Source: JAJRXG01 sp964470035
GTDB taxonomy: Bacteria > Bacteroidota > Bacteroidia > Chitinophagales > Saprospiraceae
DNA length: 45,276 bases
NCBI GenBank assembly: GCA_964470035.1
Contig: CAYYBR010000003.1
Span: forward strand, 1 to 45,276
Direction: 5' to 3'
Positions 1-9,670 of the stretch are shown here, one piece after another. Positions within the stretch are counted from its first letter, which is position 1. Each line of letters begins with the position of its first letter. The position numbers and the translations under genes were made by a program. The notes below the pieces were generated by a model. The model saw only the letters and a program-made list of their open reading frames with translations, was not told the origin of the DNA and made no database searches.

Positions 1-181
1 CTGAGATCACATGCGGAGAGTAGCCTCTTACTTACATTCTCTAGTATCACCTACCAAATATACTTTTGTTTTTCAGGAAAAGCAAAAATCAAAAATGCTT
101 TATTAAAAAAGCAAAATGAACTTTTGTCTATCCCAAACCCAAGAACTTAAAAACTCAAGCACCTAAGCACAAAATAACTCC

Positions 182-2836
182 CTAGTAATACCGATATGTC
201 ACCTTGAATAAAAAGATACTATTCCCTTGTTGCGCAAAGAGATCTTCGCTCAATGAGGGGAATAGGCCTTTCTCAGGATCACCACTGTTAGTAGTACCAT
301 TAGTCCAAACTAAGAAGATCTCTGAGTTGGGACGATACTCCCAGCGAAAGACGAGATTAGAACGAAATTGTAAAAAGTTGAAGTCGGGATTAGAAAAACC
401 ATAGTCAGTCAGACTGTCGCCGTTTTCATCGATGTTAAAGTAGTCACCCGTTTCTTCTGCAAAGATTTGATTCTCAGAAAAGAGCTCAAATCGATCCGTA
501 AAAGTAGTCGCCAAAGGATCAGTGATAAACTTAAATTCGGAGTAATTACCTCTTGAGATGAAGGGCTGACCCCAATATTCAAAAGTCATATTAGGTGTGA
601 TGCTATAGTTGATTCTTAGGTTAAAGTTGAGTGTTTTTTGTTCTATACGAGCGGTGATAAATCTGTCTTGCCCATTGTATTCTGCAAAAGATACATTTTG
701 GATGGCTCTATCTTGTTGGAAGTAGTTCAATCCTAAACTCAGCGATAGTGCATCCGTCGGTTGGTATCTTGTGAAGACATTAAAGCCATCCACGGCGACC
801 GCACCTTTGTCACCACCTGTCGATCTGAATCCAAAGAAACTCGTCCCATACGTAAAGCTTTTTCTTTCATCAGAGTTTATATAGAACCATGGCGAATATC
901 CTCCCGCTCTGCGAAGTAGTGGACCTCCAAAAAGAGCTTTGCTAGATATATCCTTTAACTCATAAGTAAGCCCCCCACCGGCAGACCAAAAGTTAGTAAA
1001 GCCTGCATGCGTATTTACATTAACTGCACTGTAGAGATGTTCGCCACCGTAGGTCCATCGTGCATAATGATTATAGTTGATGCGATATCTTCTAAATATG
1101 CTGAATGGCTTTGGAAACTGATATCCCGCCCAAAAAGCGTGATCGATCTGATCTGCGTTACTCAAGAAGCCGATATCATTGAGTTCTAATTCTGGCGAGC
1201 GCCAAGTGACTCCACCTTGGAAGCTCAGATTATCATCACCTCCATAATTACCAAGGGTGACTGTGCCACCGTGCCCTGTCAGAGAGGTCTTCGTCTCATC
1301 CACAGAAAGATGATCAGCATCAGGTCGCTGGAAGTAGTGTTCAAAGGAAGTCTGAGTCTGAGTGATCTTGGCAGCTGTCCCATTGACCCTACTCATGATC
1401 AGGTTGCCGACAAGTCTCCACTCGCGATCCTTCCAAGTATGTAGCGCCTTGAGCCCTCCTGAGAAGGCGTCCTTGTGAAACTGATCTTCTAGTCCCGTGC
1501 CTTCTAACCTGCGATTGGCTGACGTCAGTGTGAGACCGACATAAGAGGCACCTTCTTTAAAATCTTGGCGCACGGTACCCACGCTATAATTCGTAAGGGG
1601 TTCGACTATGGCATCCGTCTCCTCACCGTTTTGAGAGATGAGCATGCGCTCTTGTGCTGTGATAGTTTGGAGGAGGCCGATAGACAAACCTTTTTTAGTT
1701 TTTCCAGATACCTTGGCTGCTCCAAGTATAGATGTAAAGTCTGGCACTTCCGTAAATGATCCATCCGGAGAGTCAACCGAACCTTGTGGTCTTGCTCCTA
1801 TACGTCTGGAGTGAAAGAGTCTATCATTTCCGAAAGGGCCACCTGCCTCAAACTCAGAAACTCGGTCATCAAATAGATTAGAATTTTCGATGAAGAAAGG
1901 TCTGCGCTCACCAAAAAATATCTGAAAGCCGTCGATATTCAAAGCCGACGGATCTGCCTCTACTTGTCCGAAGTCAGGATTGACTGTAAAATCAAGCGTG
2001 ATGTCGTTAGTGATGCCGATCTTGCCATCTACTCCTACATTGAGACCTGCATCGGTGCCATCCGCAAATGGATTGCCTTCTTCTTGAGGAGACTTTCTCA
2101 GACTCGACGTTACATAAGGCTGTATCTCTATCTGGCGCTTTGGTTTGATGCCTGAGATGCCAGTAAGCTCGGCGAAGTTGCTGACAAATCCTGCGGCATT
2201 GTTAGGTATAAACTGCCAAGAGCTTTGCTCATCTGATCCGAAGTCATTTCGTGTGACTTGGAGGCCCCAGGTATACTGATCTTGCTGTCCAAATCTCAAT
2301 TGGCTCAGTGGTATCTTCATCTCGGCTGTCCATCCGTCTTCTACGATTTTTGCTTTTCCATACCAGATGGGATTCCAGTTGCTATCCCAGTTCTCACCAT
2401 TGTTAGTGATGAATTCATCGCCCTTTACACCTGATACTGAGAGCGAAAAGGAGTAAGCTGTATTATTATCATTATAGCTATCGATATTGACCTCTACCCA
2501 GTCACCAGGGAAGTTATCTCTCCTTCCTAGTCTACTTTCGATTTTTTGTGGGTCGCTATGCAGGGCGTAGAAGGCGAGGTAGATGTGCTCCTTGTCATAC
2601 ACTATCTTAAACTTCGTTTGCTGTTGTGGGGCATCACCATTATTAGGGCGAAGCACTGTGAAGTTTTCACCCCATGGGACCTCTTCCCATATGCTCTCCG
2701 ATATTTCTCCGTCGATCTGAAGGGAGGCCGCATCGATATCTATAGTATGATAAAACTTTTGCTCGACCGTATCCTGGGACATCAAGACACCTGAAAAAGA
2801 AAGACTAATAAAAAAGTAGAGTAAAGGTTTTTTCAT
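182..2836 (-). CDS. DUF5916 outer-membrane protein with N-terminal CBM9-like domain
   Basis: The 884-residue product starts with a signal peptide (MKKPLLYFFISLSFSGVLMS) and ends in an aromatic tail (VTYRYY), as outer-membrane beta-barrels do. Roughly residues 25-220 resemble the CBM9/DOMON-like carbohydrate-binding fold (for example DGEISESIWEEVPWGENF). The remainder, with the conserved stretch around NPDFGQVEADPSALN and FFGERRPFFIENS, matches the DUF5916 family, common in Bacteroidota and often annotated as hydrolase or carbohydrate-binding protein without proven activity. The length is normal for the family. It is transcribed away from purL, and the roughly 290-bp region between the two carries both upstream regions. 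The family assignment is from remembered motifs; substrate and function are unknown. A TonB-independent outer-membrane barrel with a periplasmic binding domain is my inference. Confidence 0.85.
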   Translation of the reverse strand: MKKPLLYFFISLSFSGVLMSQDTVEQKFYHTIDIDAASLQIDGEISESIWEEVPWGENFTVLRPNNGDAPQQQTKFKIVYDKEHIYLAFYALHSDPQKIESRLGRRDNFPGDWVEVNIDSYNDNNTAYSFSLSVSGVKGDEFITNNGENWDSNWNPIWYGKAKIVEDGWTAEMKIPLSQLRFGQQDQYTWGLQVTRNDFGSDEQSSWQFIPNNAAGFVSNFAELTGISGIKPKRQIEIQPYVTSSLRKSPQEEGNPFADGTDAGLNVGVDGKIGITNDITLDFTVNPDFGQVEADPSALNIDGFQIFFGERRPFFIENSNLFDDRVSEFEAGGPFGNDRLFHSRRIGARPQGSVDSPDGSFTEVPDFTSILGAAKVSGKTKKGLSIGLLQTITAQERMLISQNGEETDAIVEPLTNYSVGTVRQDFKEGASYVGLTLTSANRRLEGTGLEDQFHKDAFSGGLKALHTWKDREWRLVGNLIMSRVNGTAAKITQTQTSFEHYFQRPDADHLSVDETKTSLTGHGGTVTLGNYGGDDNLSFQGGVTWRSPELELNDIGFLSNADQIDHAFWAGYQFPKPFSIFRRYRINYNHYARWTYGGEHLYSAVNVNTHAGFTNFWSAGGGLTYELKDISSKALFGGPLLRRAGGYSPWFYINSDERKSFTYGTSFFGFRSTGGDKGAVAVDGFNVFTRYQPTDALSLSLGLNYFQQDRAIQNVSFAEYNGQDRFITARIEQKTLNFNLRINYSITPNMTFEYWGQPFISRGNYSEFKFITDPLATTFTDRFELFSENQIFAEETGDYFNIDENGDSLTDYGFSNPDFNFLQFRSNLVFRWEYRPNSEIFLVWTNGTTNSGDPEKGLFPSLSEDLFAQQGNSIFLFKVTYRYY

Positions 2837-3126
2837 CGTTTTGAGTAGATAGAAGCTAACACATGACCGTTAGTTCCGCTTTGTTTTGATGTCCTAAAGA
2901 CGATTCTTATAATTCAAAGGTTGCATAATCCTCATAATTATTCTGGACTACTAGATCAACGGTTTCAAAACGTCGATAACTGGCGATAACGCACATCTAA
3001 TATGTGTGATTAACAGATCATTGATAAAACACCTGTGATGAACTGACGAAAAAGTCCAAGTTGTATTTAGCTAGCTAATAAAAATGAGGCACCTTTGTGC
3101 TTTGTCATATAAGCCCTATTTCTCAT

Positions 3127-6100
3127 ATGATATTATTCTTTGGAAGCCCATCTGATAGAGTCTTTGCTGTACAAGTTTCACGACCTTTAGAGGACGATGA
3201 TATACCCAAGTTAGTATGGCTCTTTGGAGAGCGACAACAAGTCGCTCAAGCAGACCTCACAGTTCAGTTTATCGGTCCTCGTGCAGCCATGGTGACTCCC
3301 TGGAGTACCAATGCAGTAGAGATCACCCAAAACATGGGCATAACTGATATCATCAGGATAGAGCAGTTCTTTCCCGCTGTGGACGACATGGCTTTTGATC
3401 CTATGATCTCACAGATGTTTGATGGTCTCGACCAAGAGATCTTTCAGATCCACCATGCGCCTACTGCCATCCTTGAGATAGCAGATATCAGAAAGTACAA
3501 CGAAGAAGAAGGTCTCGCCCTTAGCCCAGAAGAAGTCACGTATCTCGAAGATTTGGCTGTAAGGCTAGGTAGACCACTTACGGACTCAGAGGTATTTGGG
3601 TTTTCACAGGTGAACAGTGAACACTGCCGACATAAAATCTTCAATGGCACCTTCATCATCGATGGAGAAGAGAAAGAGATGAGCCTGTTCAAGTTGATCA
3701 AAAAAACGACACAGACGCATCCTGCTGGAGTAGTATCTGCTTACAAGGATAATGTCGCATTTATAGAAGGCCCTCGCATCAAGCAGTTTGCCCCAGAGCG
3801 GGTAGATCGTCCGTCCTCTTATGAGAAAAAAGATGTCGACTCTGTTATATCTCTCAAGGCGGAGACGCATAACTTCCCGACGACAGTAGAACCCTTCAGC
3901 GGTGCTGCTACGGGATCTGGAGGTGAGATCAGAGACCGGCTTGCTGGAGGGAAAGGCTCTATCCCACTAGCTGGTACGGCAGTATATATGACTGCCTATA
4001 GCAGGCTCACATCAGATAACAAGTGGGAGCAGAAGATAGCCCCTCGACAGTGGTTATATCAGACACCGATAGACATCCTCATCAAAGCCTCTAATGGTGC
4101 TTCAGACTTTGGCAACAAGTTTGGCCAGCCCCTCATAGCGGGATCCGTCTTCACCTTTGAGCATGAGGAGGATGAAAAGCTTACTGCATATGACAAGGTC
4201 ATCATGCTAGCAGGAGGTATCGGCTATGGGTATAGAGAGCAAGCTCTCAAAGACACGCCGAGCAAGGGCGATAAGATCGTCATCCTAGGAGGTGACAACT
4301 ATAGGATCGGTATGGGAGGAGCGGCAGTATCATCGGCTGATACTGGAGCCTTGGGAAGTGGTATCGAACTCAACGCCGTCCAGCGCTCTAACCCTGAGAT
4401 GCAAAAACGAGTTGCTAACACGATCCGAGCACTCGTCGAAAGTGATCAAAATGCGATCGTCTCTATACATGATCACGGAGCTGGTGGACATCTTAATTGT
4501 CTTTCAGAACTAGTCGAGGACACAGGCGGGCAGATCGACCTTGATGCTCTACCAGTCGGTGACCCAACACTCTCAGCTAAAGAGATCATCGGCAATGAAT
4601 CACAAGAAAGAATGGGGCTTGTCATAAGCGAAGAACACCTCAATACGCTTGAGAAGGTCGCCGAGCGAGAAAGATCGCCGATGTATGTAGTAGGGGAGGT
4701 GACTGGAGATCATAGATTTTCGTTTGCGTCTGAGAAGACGGCAGATCGTCCTATGGATTTGGCACTTGCTGATATGTTCGGGAGTTCTCCCAAGACAGTG
4801 ATGGAAGATCAGTCTCTACTTCCGTCATATGCAACGATACGATATGAACCATCTAAGCTTGCAGGATATCTAAGAGATGTACTTCGACTAGAAGCTGTCG
4901 CATGTAAGGATTGGTTGACTAATAAAGTAGATCGATGTGTCGGAGGTCGAGTAGCCCAGCAGCAGTGTGCTGGGCCACTGCAACTACCACTCAATAACTG
5001 TGGTGTGATGGCCTTGGACTACGACACCCTCCAAGGTGTTGCTACCTCCATAGGACATACACCTGCCAGCGGTCTGATAGATGCTGCGGCTGGAGCAAGA
5101 TTATCCATCACAGAAGCACTTACTAATATCATGTGGGCGCCACTTAAGGATGGACTTAAGTCGGTATCGCTTTCGGCTAACTGGATGTGGCCTTGTCGCA
5201 ATCCTGGAGAAGATGCTAGGTTGTATAGTGCTGTCGAGGCAGTATCAGACTATGCTATAGCGCTCGGTATCAATGTGCCAACAGGTAAGGACTCGCTTTC
5301 GATGAAGCAAAAGTATGCGGATCGACAAGTACTTTCACCTGGTACAGTGGTCATATCGGCTACAGGACATTGTGATGATATTACGAAGGTCATCGAGCCT
5401 TTATTCGATAGGCGCGGCGGGGCGATCTACTTTATAGATCTATCGGATCAAGCTCGCTCCTTGGGAGGCTCAAGTTTTGCACAAGTCACTAGTCAGTTGG
5501 GGACGAGTTGTCCTGATATCAAGACGACCGACTTAGTCATCAAGACCTTCGAGACGATCCAGCAGATGATAAAGGATAACCTGCTAGCGGCTGGCCATGA
5601 CATATCTTCTGGTGGGCTGGTGACTACACTTCTCGAGATGTGCTTTGCTGATAATCAAGTTGGAGCAGAGATCGAACTATCGCATATATCAAGTCCTGAC
5701 TTACTGTCTTTACTCTTTTCTGAAGGACCGGGTATAGTCATCCAGGCAAAGTCCGACGAAGTGGGACTAGTGCTACAAGACGCGGGCTTGAAGTACACTA
5801 TGATCGGCCGAGTGACTGACGGTCCTACCCTCGATATATCTTACCACGAAGAGTATCTTCAGTTAGATGTCGCCGACCTGCGTGACACATGGTATGAGAC
5901 TTCCTATCTGTTAGATCAACAGCAGACTGCTGGGGATTTGCCGTTAGAGCGATATCATAATTATAAGAAGCAAGCACACAATTATGTCTTCCCAGATCAT
6001 CACACAGGCTCACTCCCAGAGATAAATGATGGTCCAAAGCCGAAGGCTGCCATACTTAGGGAGAAGGGTAGTAACTCTGAGCGAGAGATGGCGCATGCTA

Positions 6101-6789
6101 TGTATCTGGCGGGTTGGGATGTGCGAGATGTACATATGACAGATCTGATGTCAGGTCGAGAGACGCTTGAGGATATCCAGTTCCTGGGTGCAGTCGGCGG
6201 ATTTTCTAACTCCGATGTCCTTGAGTCCGCCAAGGGTTGGGCAGGAGCTGTGAAGTACAACGAAAAGGCTAAACAAGCTTTTGATAATTTCTTTGCTAGA
6301 GAAGATGTACTCAGCGTCGGTATATGTAACGGCTGCCAACTCTTCATGGAGCTTGATTTTATCTATCCTGATCACAAGCAGAAGAGCAAGATGACCTACA
6401 ATGACTCTGGTAAGCACGAGTCTGCCTTCACTTCCGTAAATATCCTAGAGAATAATGCAGTCATGCTCCATAATCTTGCTGGGTCTAATCTCGGTGTATG
6501 GATCTCGCATGGCGAGGGTAAGTTTGTATTACCACATGATGAGTCCGACTATAATATCTGTGCGAAGTATACCTATGACGCCTATCCATCTAATCCTAAT
6601 GGTAGTGACTATAATGCCGCTATGGTCTGTAGTGCTGATGGTCGTCACTTAGCTACGATGCCACATATCGAGCGCTCTATCTTCAAGTGGAACTGGGCAC
6701 ATTATCCGCGAGATCGCGATGACTTGATAAGCCCATGGATCCAAGCATTTGTTAATGCGCGAGTGTGGATAGAGAAAAAAAGGGCTTGA
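3127..6789 (+). CDS. purL: Phosphoribosylformylglycinamidine synthase, single-chain long form
   Basis: This is FGAM synthase, the fourth step of de novo purine synthesis: FGAR + ATP + glutamine give FGAM. It is the fused form of about 1,220 residues, with synthetase and glutaminase domains in one chain. The frame is open from 3097, but homologues begin MILFFGSPSD, so I start at 3127. Visible motifs include NSEHCRHKIFNG, the nucleotide/substrate loop NFPTTVEPFSGAATGSGGE, the second synthetase half with ISSGGLVTTLLEM, and a C-terminal class I glutamine amidotransferase whose nucleophile is the first Cys of GICNGCQ (about residue 1067). The distal His of the glutaminase triad is likely in ATMPHIERSIFKW. 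It appears monocistronic, with no other pur gene in view. The gene is intact, with no frameshift. Confidence 0.97.
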   Translation: MILFFGSPSDRVFAVQVSRPLEDDDIPKLVWLFGERQQVAQADLTVQFIGPRAAMVTPWSTNAVEITQNMGITDIIRIEQFFPAVDDMAFDPMISQMFDGLDQEIFQIHHAPTAILEIADIRKYNEEEGLALSPEEVTYLEDLAVRLGRPLTDSEVFGFSQVNSEHCRHKIFNGTFIIDGEEKEMSLFKLIKKTTQTHPAGVVSAYKDNVAFIEGPRIKQFAPERVDRPSSYEKKDVDSVISLKAETHNFPTTVEPFSGAATGSGGEIRDRLAGGKGSIPLAGTAVYMTAYSRLTSDNKWEQKIAPRQWLYQTPIDILIKASNGASDFGNKFGQPLIAGSVFTFEHEEDEKLTAYDKVIMLAGGIGYGYREQALKDTPSKGDKIVILGGDNYRIGMGGAAVSSADTGALGSGIELNAVQRSNPEMQKRVANTIRALVESDQNAIVSIHDHGAGGHLNCLSELVEDTGGQIDLDALPVGDPTLSAKEIIGNESQERMGLVISEEHLNTLEKVAERERSPMYVVGEVTGDHRFSFASEKTADRPMDLALADMFGSSPKTVMEDQSLLPSYATIRYEPSKLAGYLRDVLRLEAVACKDWLTNKVDRCVGGRVAQQQCAGPLQLPLNNCGVMALDYDTLQGVATSIGHTPASGLIDAAAGARLSITEALTNIMWAPLKDGLKSVSLSANWMWPCRNPGEDARLYSAVEAVSDYAIALGINVPTGKDSLSMKQKYADRQVLSPGTVVISATGHCDDITKVIEPLFDRRGGAIYFIDLSDQARSLGGSSFAQVTSQLGTSCPDIKTTDLVIKTFETIQQMIKDNLLAAGHDISSGGLVTTLLEMCFADNQVGAEIELSHISSPDLLSLLFSEGPGIVIQAKSDEVGLVLQDAGLKYTMIGRVTDGPTLDISYHEEYLQLDVADLRDTWYETSYLLDQQQTAGDLPLERYHNYKKQAHNYVFPDHHTGSLPEINDGPKPKAAILREKGSNSEREMAHAMYLAGWDVRDVHMTDLMSGRETLEDIQFLGAVGGFSNSDVLESAKGWAGAVKYNEKAKQAFDNFFAREDVLSVGICNGCQLFMELDFIYPDHKQKSKMTYNDSGKHESAFTSVNILENNAVMLHNLAGSNLGVWISHGEGKFVLPHDESDYNICAKYTYDAYPSNPNGSDYNAAMVCSADGRHLATMPHIERSIFKWNWAHYPRDRDDLISPWIQAFVNARVWIEKKRA

Positions 6790-6874
6790 TACGATCCCTT
6801 TGCGCTTAATCAGCTCTATTTCAATATATTACACATACATATTTTCATATTTGATCTATTTTTTGATCATGTAA

Positions 6875-6967
6875 ACCATGAAAAATGAAAATATAGCTTT
6901 AGATATTCATGGTAAAATATAAATATTAACCATGAAAAATGAAAGTATAACTTTACATATTCATGGT
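6875..6967. repeat. Two 39-bp direct repeats with inverted ends
   Basis: Two near-identical 39-bp copies lie at 6875-6913 and 6929-6967, separated by a 15-bp AT-rich spacer. Each copy begins ACCATGAA and ends TTCATGGT, so each can also fold as a hairpin with 8-bp arms. They occupy the approximately 285-bp gap between the convergent purL and methyltransferase genes. The rest of that gap is AT-rich with no visible gene. They may act as transcript-end hairpins or be a small repeat family; no transposase is nearby. Confidence 0.8.
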
Positions 6968-7074
6968 ATATGTATAACTCATGGATCGGATAGATATCCA
7001 CTACATGAGAATATCGAAGCAATCTGTCTACAGGCATTCGTAAGATATCTGAGAGACCTATAAGGACTTCTAGG

Positions 7075-7692
7075 TTATAGGGCTCTTGCCTCACCCCAGA
7101 CATTCCAAGTGGCTGGTTTCCATCCGGGGAGATACATACTGTCTAGATGAGATATCTGATATCCTGACGTAGTTATGAGCTCAGGTATATCACGATTGAG
7201 ATGGCAGCCTCCGGCTATCTTTTTCCAGTATCCGTTGACTCGGTTTTGTGTCTTCTGTACTTTTTGATCAGGAGCTAGCCCATGCTCTAGGAAGAGTAGT
7301 TTGCCGCCTGGCTTCAGGACACGACGACATTCGTCTAAGGCCTTTTGAGCTTCAGGGATAGTGCACAAGACATACGTACAAACTACCGTATCAACTGAGT
7401 CGTCTCCGAGAGAGAGGTGCTCGGCAGAATCTTTGATGAGCTCAAAGGAGAGATCACTGACATCTTGCGCAGCGTCTAGTTTCTTGTGATCGGGAGTTGG
7501 ATCTACTCCGATGATGTGCCTTACTTGATCACTCTTATAGTGGCGAAAGTTATGACCTGACCCAATGCCTATCTCCAAGATCACACCTTGTGCTTGTGGT
7601 ACTACCTTTGCGCGTTGCTTTGTCATAGGTCCCAGCCCACAGATGTGATGGATGACTCGGGGTAATATCTTTCTTTCGTAGAAGTTGGCCAT
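7075..7692 (-). CDS. Class I SAM-dependent methyltransferase (UbiE/METTL7-like)
   Basis: The 205-residue product has the SAM-binding glycine motif (EIGIGSGHNFRHY, about residues 37-49), the acidic ribose-binding position in IGVDPTPDH, and a late motif RVLKPGGKLLFLEHG that is typical of UbiE/Methyltransf_11 proteins. The downstream GCHLNRDIPELI stretch recalls the METTL7-like branch, whose members methylate small thiols or lipids. The substrate cannot be told from sequence. It has no signal peptide, although MANFYERKILPRVIHHICG could form an amphipathic membrane anchor. It lies 6 bp after the BKACE gene on the same strand, so co-transcription is likely, although a role in that pathway is only inferred from position. 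Confidence 0.8.
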   Translation of the reverse strand: MANFYERKILPRVIHHICGLGPMTKQRAKVVPQAQGVILEIGIGSGHNFRHYKSDQVRHIIGVDPTPDHKKLDAAQDVSDLSFELIKDSAEHLSLGDDSVDTVVCTYVLCTIPEAQKALDECRRVLKPGGKLLFLEHGLAPDQKVQKTQNRVNGYWKKIAGGCHLNRDIPELITTSGYQISHLDSMYLPGWKPATWNVWGEARAL

Positions 7693-7698
7693 AGCACA

Positions 7699-8470
7699 TT
7701 AGTTGATGGGTATGCCAAGCATCTCACGAGCTTCCTCTATAGAGGCGAGTTCTCGCCCGATTGATCTAGCAAGAGTAGCGCCTGCTTCTACTAGTTCGCC
7801 ATTGGATTTTGCCATTTCGCCATTAGGTAGGTAGAAGTTGTCTTCGAGACCCACGCGGAAGTTGCCTCCCATCGCTGCAGCGAGGCCAGAGAGTTGCCAT
7901 TGTTTTCTGCTGATAGAGATACACTGCCAGAAAGCGCCATCTGGTACTTGCTTGATCTGGTGAAGGAGATTATCAGGTGTCGCTGGTATACCACCCATCA
8001 CACCCATGACCAGGCTATAGCAGGCATTATCAGGGAGGAGGCCCATATCTCGTAGAGGTTCAGCATTGCGGATATGTCCTACATCAAAGCACTCCATCTC
8101 CGGACAAACATGATGCTCATTCATTTCTTTGACCACTGTCTGCAGCGTATCAAAAGAGTTTTCGAAGACGCCATTCCAATAAAACTGTTTTTGTCTTTTA
8201 GAGTAGATCGCATAGTTCATACTACCCATGTTAAAGGCCGCCATATCTGGCCGCGTAGGTCCTAGGTGTTTGATTCTTTCTGTTACAGACAGACCGATAG
8301 CTCCTGTGCTCCAGTTGATGATGATATTTGGACATCGCTTTCTTACTTCTTCTTTGATGGCCTGAAAGACTTCTGTTCTCCAGCTAGGTGTGCCGTCATC
8401 TTCACGGGCATGTATATGCACGATAGCAGCGCCAGCATCTTCAGCTCGCTTAGCTTCTTCGCCTAGTTCT
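7699..8470 (-). CDS. BKACE family beta-keto acid cleavage enzyme (DUF849), 5' end lost in gap
   Basis: The readable part starts at the gap with ELGEEAKRAEDAGAAIVHIH and runs about 257 codons to the stop. VHIHARE is the family's zinc-binding His-x-His segment, and CFDVGH and GNFRVGLEDN are also family hallmarks. BKACE enzymes (the 3-keto-5-aminohexanoate cleavage family) condense a beta-keto acid with acetyl-CoA to give acetoacetate plus a new CoA thioester, using Zn2+. Subfamily and substrate are not clear. A GTG lies within the VHIH segment, but it cannot be the true start because conserved sequence continues upstream into the Ns. About 20-35 N-terminal residues are missing. An enoyl-CoA hydratase upstream and a methyltransferase downstream suggest a small acyl-CoA catabolic operon. 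Confidence 0.88.
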
Positions 8471-8570
8471 NNNNNNNNNNNNNNNNNNNNNNNNNNNNNN
8501 NNNNNNNNNNNNNNNNNNNNNNNNNNNNNNNNNNNNNNNNNNNNNNNNNNNNNNNNNNNNNNNNNNNNNN
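8471..8570. other. Assembly gap of 100 N, true size unknown
   Basis: Exactly 100 unknown bases. They hide the 3' end of the enoyl-CoA hydratase gene and the 5' end of the BKACE gene. Unlike the second gap, the two flanks share no repeated sequence that I can see, so real sequence is missing. Confidence 0.99.
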
Positions 8571-9190
8571 TCTACGTCTTCGTCTATAGACTCCGCACTT
8601 GAGACTTGTGTGACTAGTCCATACGTGGCCGCTTCTTTCACTGGTAAGTTATATCCGCGTATACACCAGTCTATCACCTTGCGATCTGGCATTACTTTGA
8701 GCAATGCCGCCATCACTTGAAACGGATAAAGTCCACGCTTTACTTCTGGCAGTCCAAACTTCACATCATCCTGAGCAACCACGATATTACATCCTGCAAG
8801 GAAGAAGAAACCACCAGCATATACATCTCCTGTCACCTTGGCTATCGTCGGCTTAAGTACCGTATTAAAGAGATCTCCGATGAGGACATCGTCCTTAGGT
8901 GTAGGTATAGTCGATTCATGCGCTTCGATGATGCCTGCCATAGCCTTTAGATCGGCTCCAGCGCAGAATACATTGCCACGAGCTTCGATGAGGACTATCC
9001 ATATATCCTTGGTATAGTGGGCATGATGCATGGCATATGCGATCTCATTAACCATCTGAGGATGAAGTGCATTTTTTTTATCTGCTCTATTAAGGGTGAT
9101 TGTCAGCGTATGATTTTCAGTACCTACTTCTATAAAGTGAAAGTTGTGATTATCTAGTGTCCGTACTTCCTCTGATGTATAATATTTCAT
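8571..9190 (-). CDS. Enoyl-CoA hydratase/isomerase family protein, 3' end lost in gap
   Basis: Readable for about 206 codons from MKYYTSEEVRTLDNHNFHFI. The crotonase fold is clear: the NRADKKNALHPQMV strand, the oxyanion-hole loop NVFCAGADLKAM, a helix region KPTIAKVTGDVYAGGFFFLA, and FGLPEVKRGLYPFQVMAAL. The family hydrates or isomerises acyl-CoA double bonds. The active-site Glu positions normally found in the GxxE and PE regions are partly altered (GDVYAGG, LPEVKRG keeps the E), so the exact reaction is uncertain. The last 40-60 residues lie in the N gap; the apparent continuation across the Ns is not real. Likely in one operon with the BKACE and methyltransferase genes. Confidence 0.88.
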
Positions 9191-9218
9191 GGATACTTAA
9201 GTCATTTGCGAAAGCGCA

Positions 9219-9623
9219 CTACTTCACACGTGTATAGGCCGTAGTACCTAACTTAATACTATCTACAGAGTAAACCTCGATAGTCGTATTGTATGCCGCT
9301 TGGTTACATAGCATGTTGATAACATCGCTGCCACAATCAGGTATGGTATAGGTACATGTAACATCATTATAATCTATCCCAGCGATTTCTACTTGTCCTT
9401 CTTTTCCTCCTGACCATGTCATAGTCCCTCTTTGATAAGAAGTTTCAAAGACTCCATTCAGCGCTTGAGTAATAAGAGCACAACTCGCTTTGCTATTTAC
9501 AGAGTTGTTTTCAGATGAAGTGACGGAAGATTCGCTGGCGATGGCGCCAGTTCGATTTTCACAACTGATAACTATCAGTGACATCACAACTAAGAGCAGA
9601 GCGAGTACAAAATTGATCTTCAT
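9219..9623 (-). CDS. Small secreted lipoprotein of unknown function
   Basis: About 134 residues, starting at MKINFVLALLLVVMSLIVIS followed by Cys, a clear lipoprotein signal with lipobox VISC. An ATG 27 bp upstream would put residues before the signal peptide and is less likely. The mature part begins with a Ser/Asn-rich linker (SESSVTSSENNSVNSK) and holds five cysteines in a roughly 90-residue beta-rich domain (TYTIPDCGSDVINMLC). I do not recognise the domain. It lies 28 bp upstream of the enoyl-CoA hydratase start and 47 bp downstream of another lipoprotein gene on the same strand. Confidence 0.7.
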   Translation of the reverse strand: MKINFVLALLLVVMSLIVISCENRTGAIASESSVTSSENNSVNSKASCALITQALNGVFETSYQRGTMTWSGGKEGQVEIAGIDYNDVTCTYTIPDCGSDVINMLCNQAAYNTTIEVYSVDSIKLGTTAYTRVK

Positions 9624-9670
9624 GCATGCAAATGTATTAAGTAGATCCATCTCTCCATATTATAGATGTA

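Noticed and set aside
78..101. AAAGCA/TGCTTT hairpin downstream of the DUF5916 gene as a terminator
   Set aside because: The stem is short and AT-rich and the following T-run is weak; not enough to call.
3097..3126. Longer purL start at 3097
   Set aside because: Family members begin at MILFFGSPSD; the extra ten codons look like untranslated leader.
6867..7103. Minus-strand 78-codon frame across the 39-bp repeats, encoding a repeated YHEY-KLYFHFSW pattern
   Set aside because: The peptide repeat comes from the DNA repeats themselves, the frame overlaps the methyltransferase gene end, and it has no family resemblance.
8450..8602. Frames running through the N gap, including an arginine-rich end to the enoyl-CoA hydratase
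   Set aside because: They exist only because Ns were read as codons; the sequence after the gap belongs to the BKACE gene.
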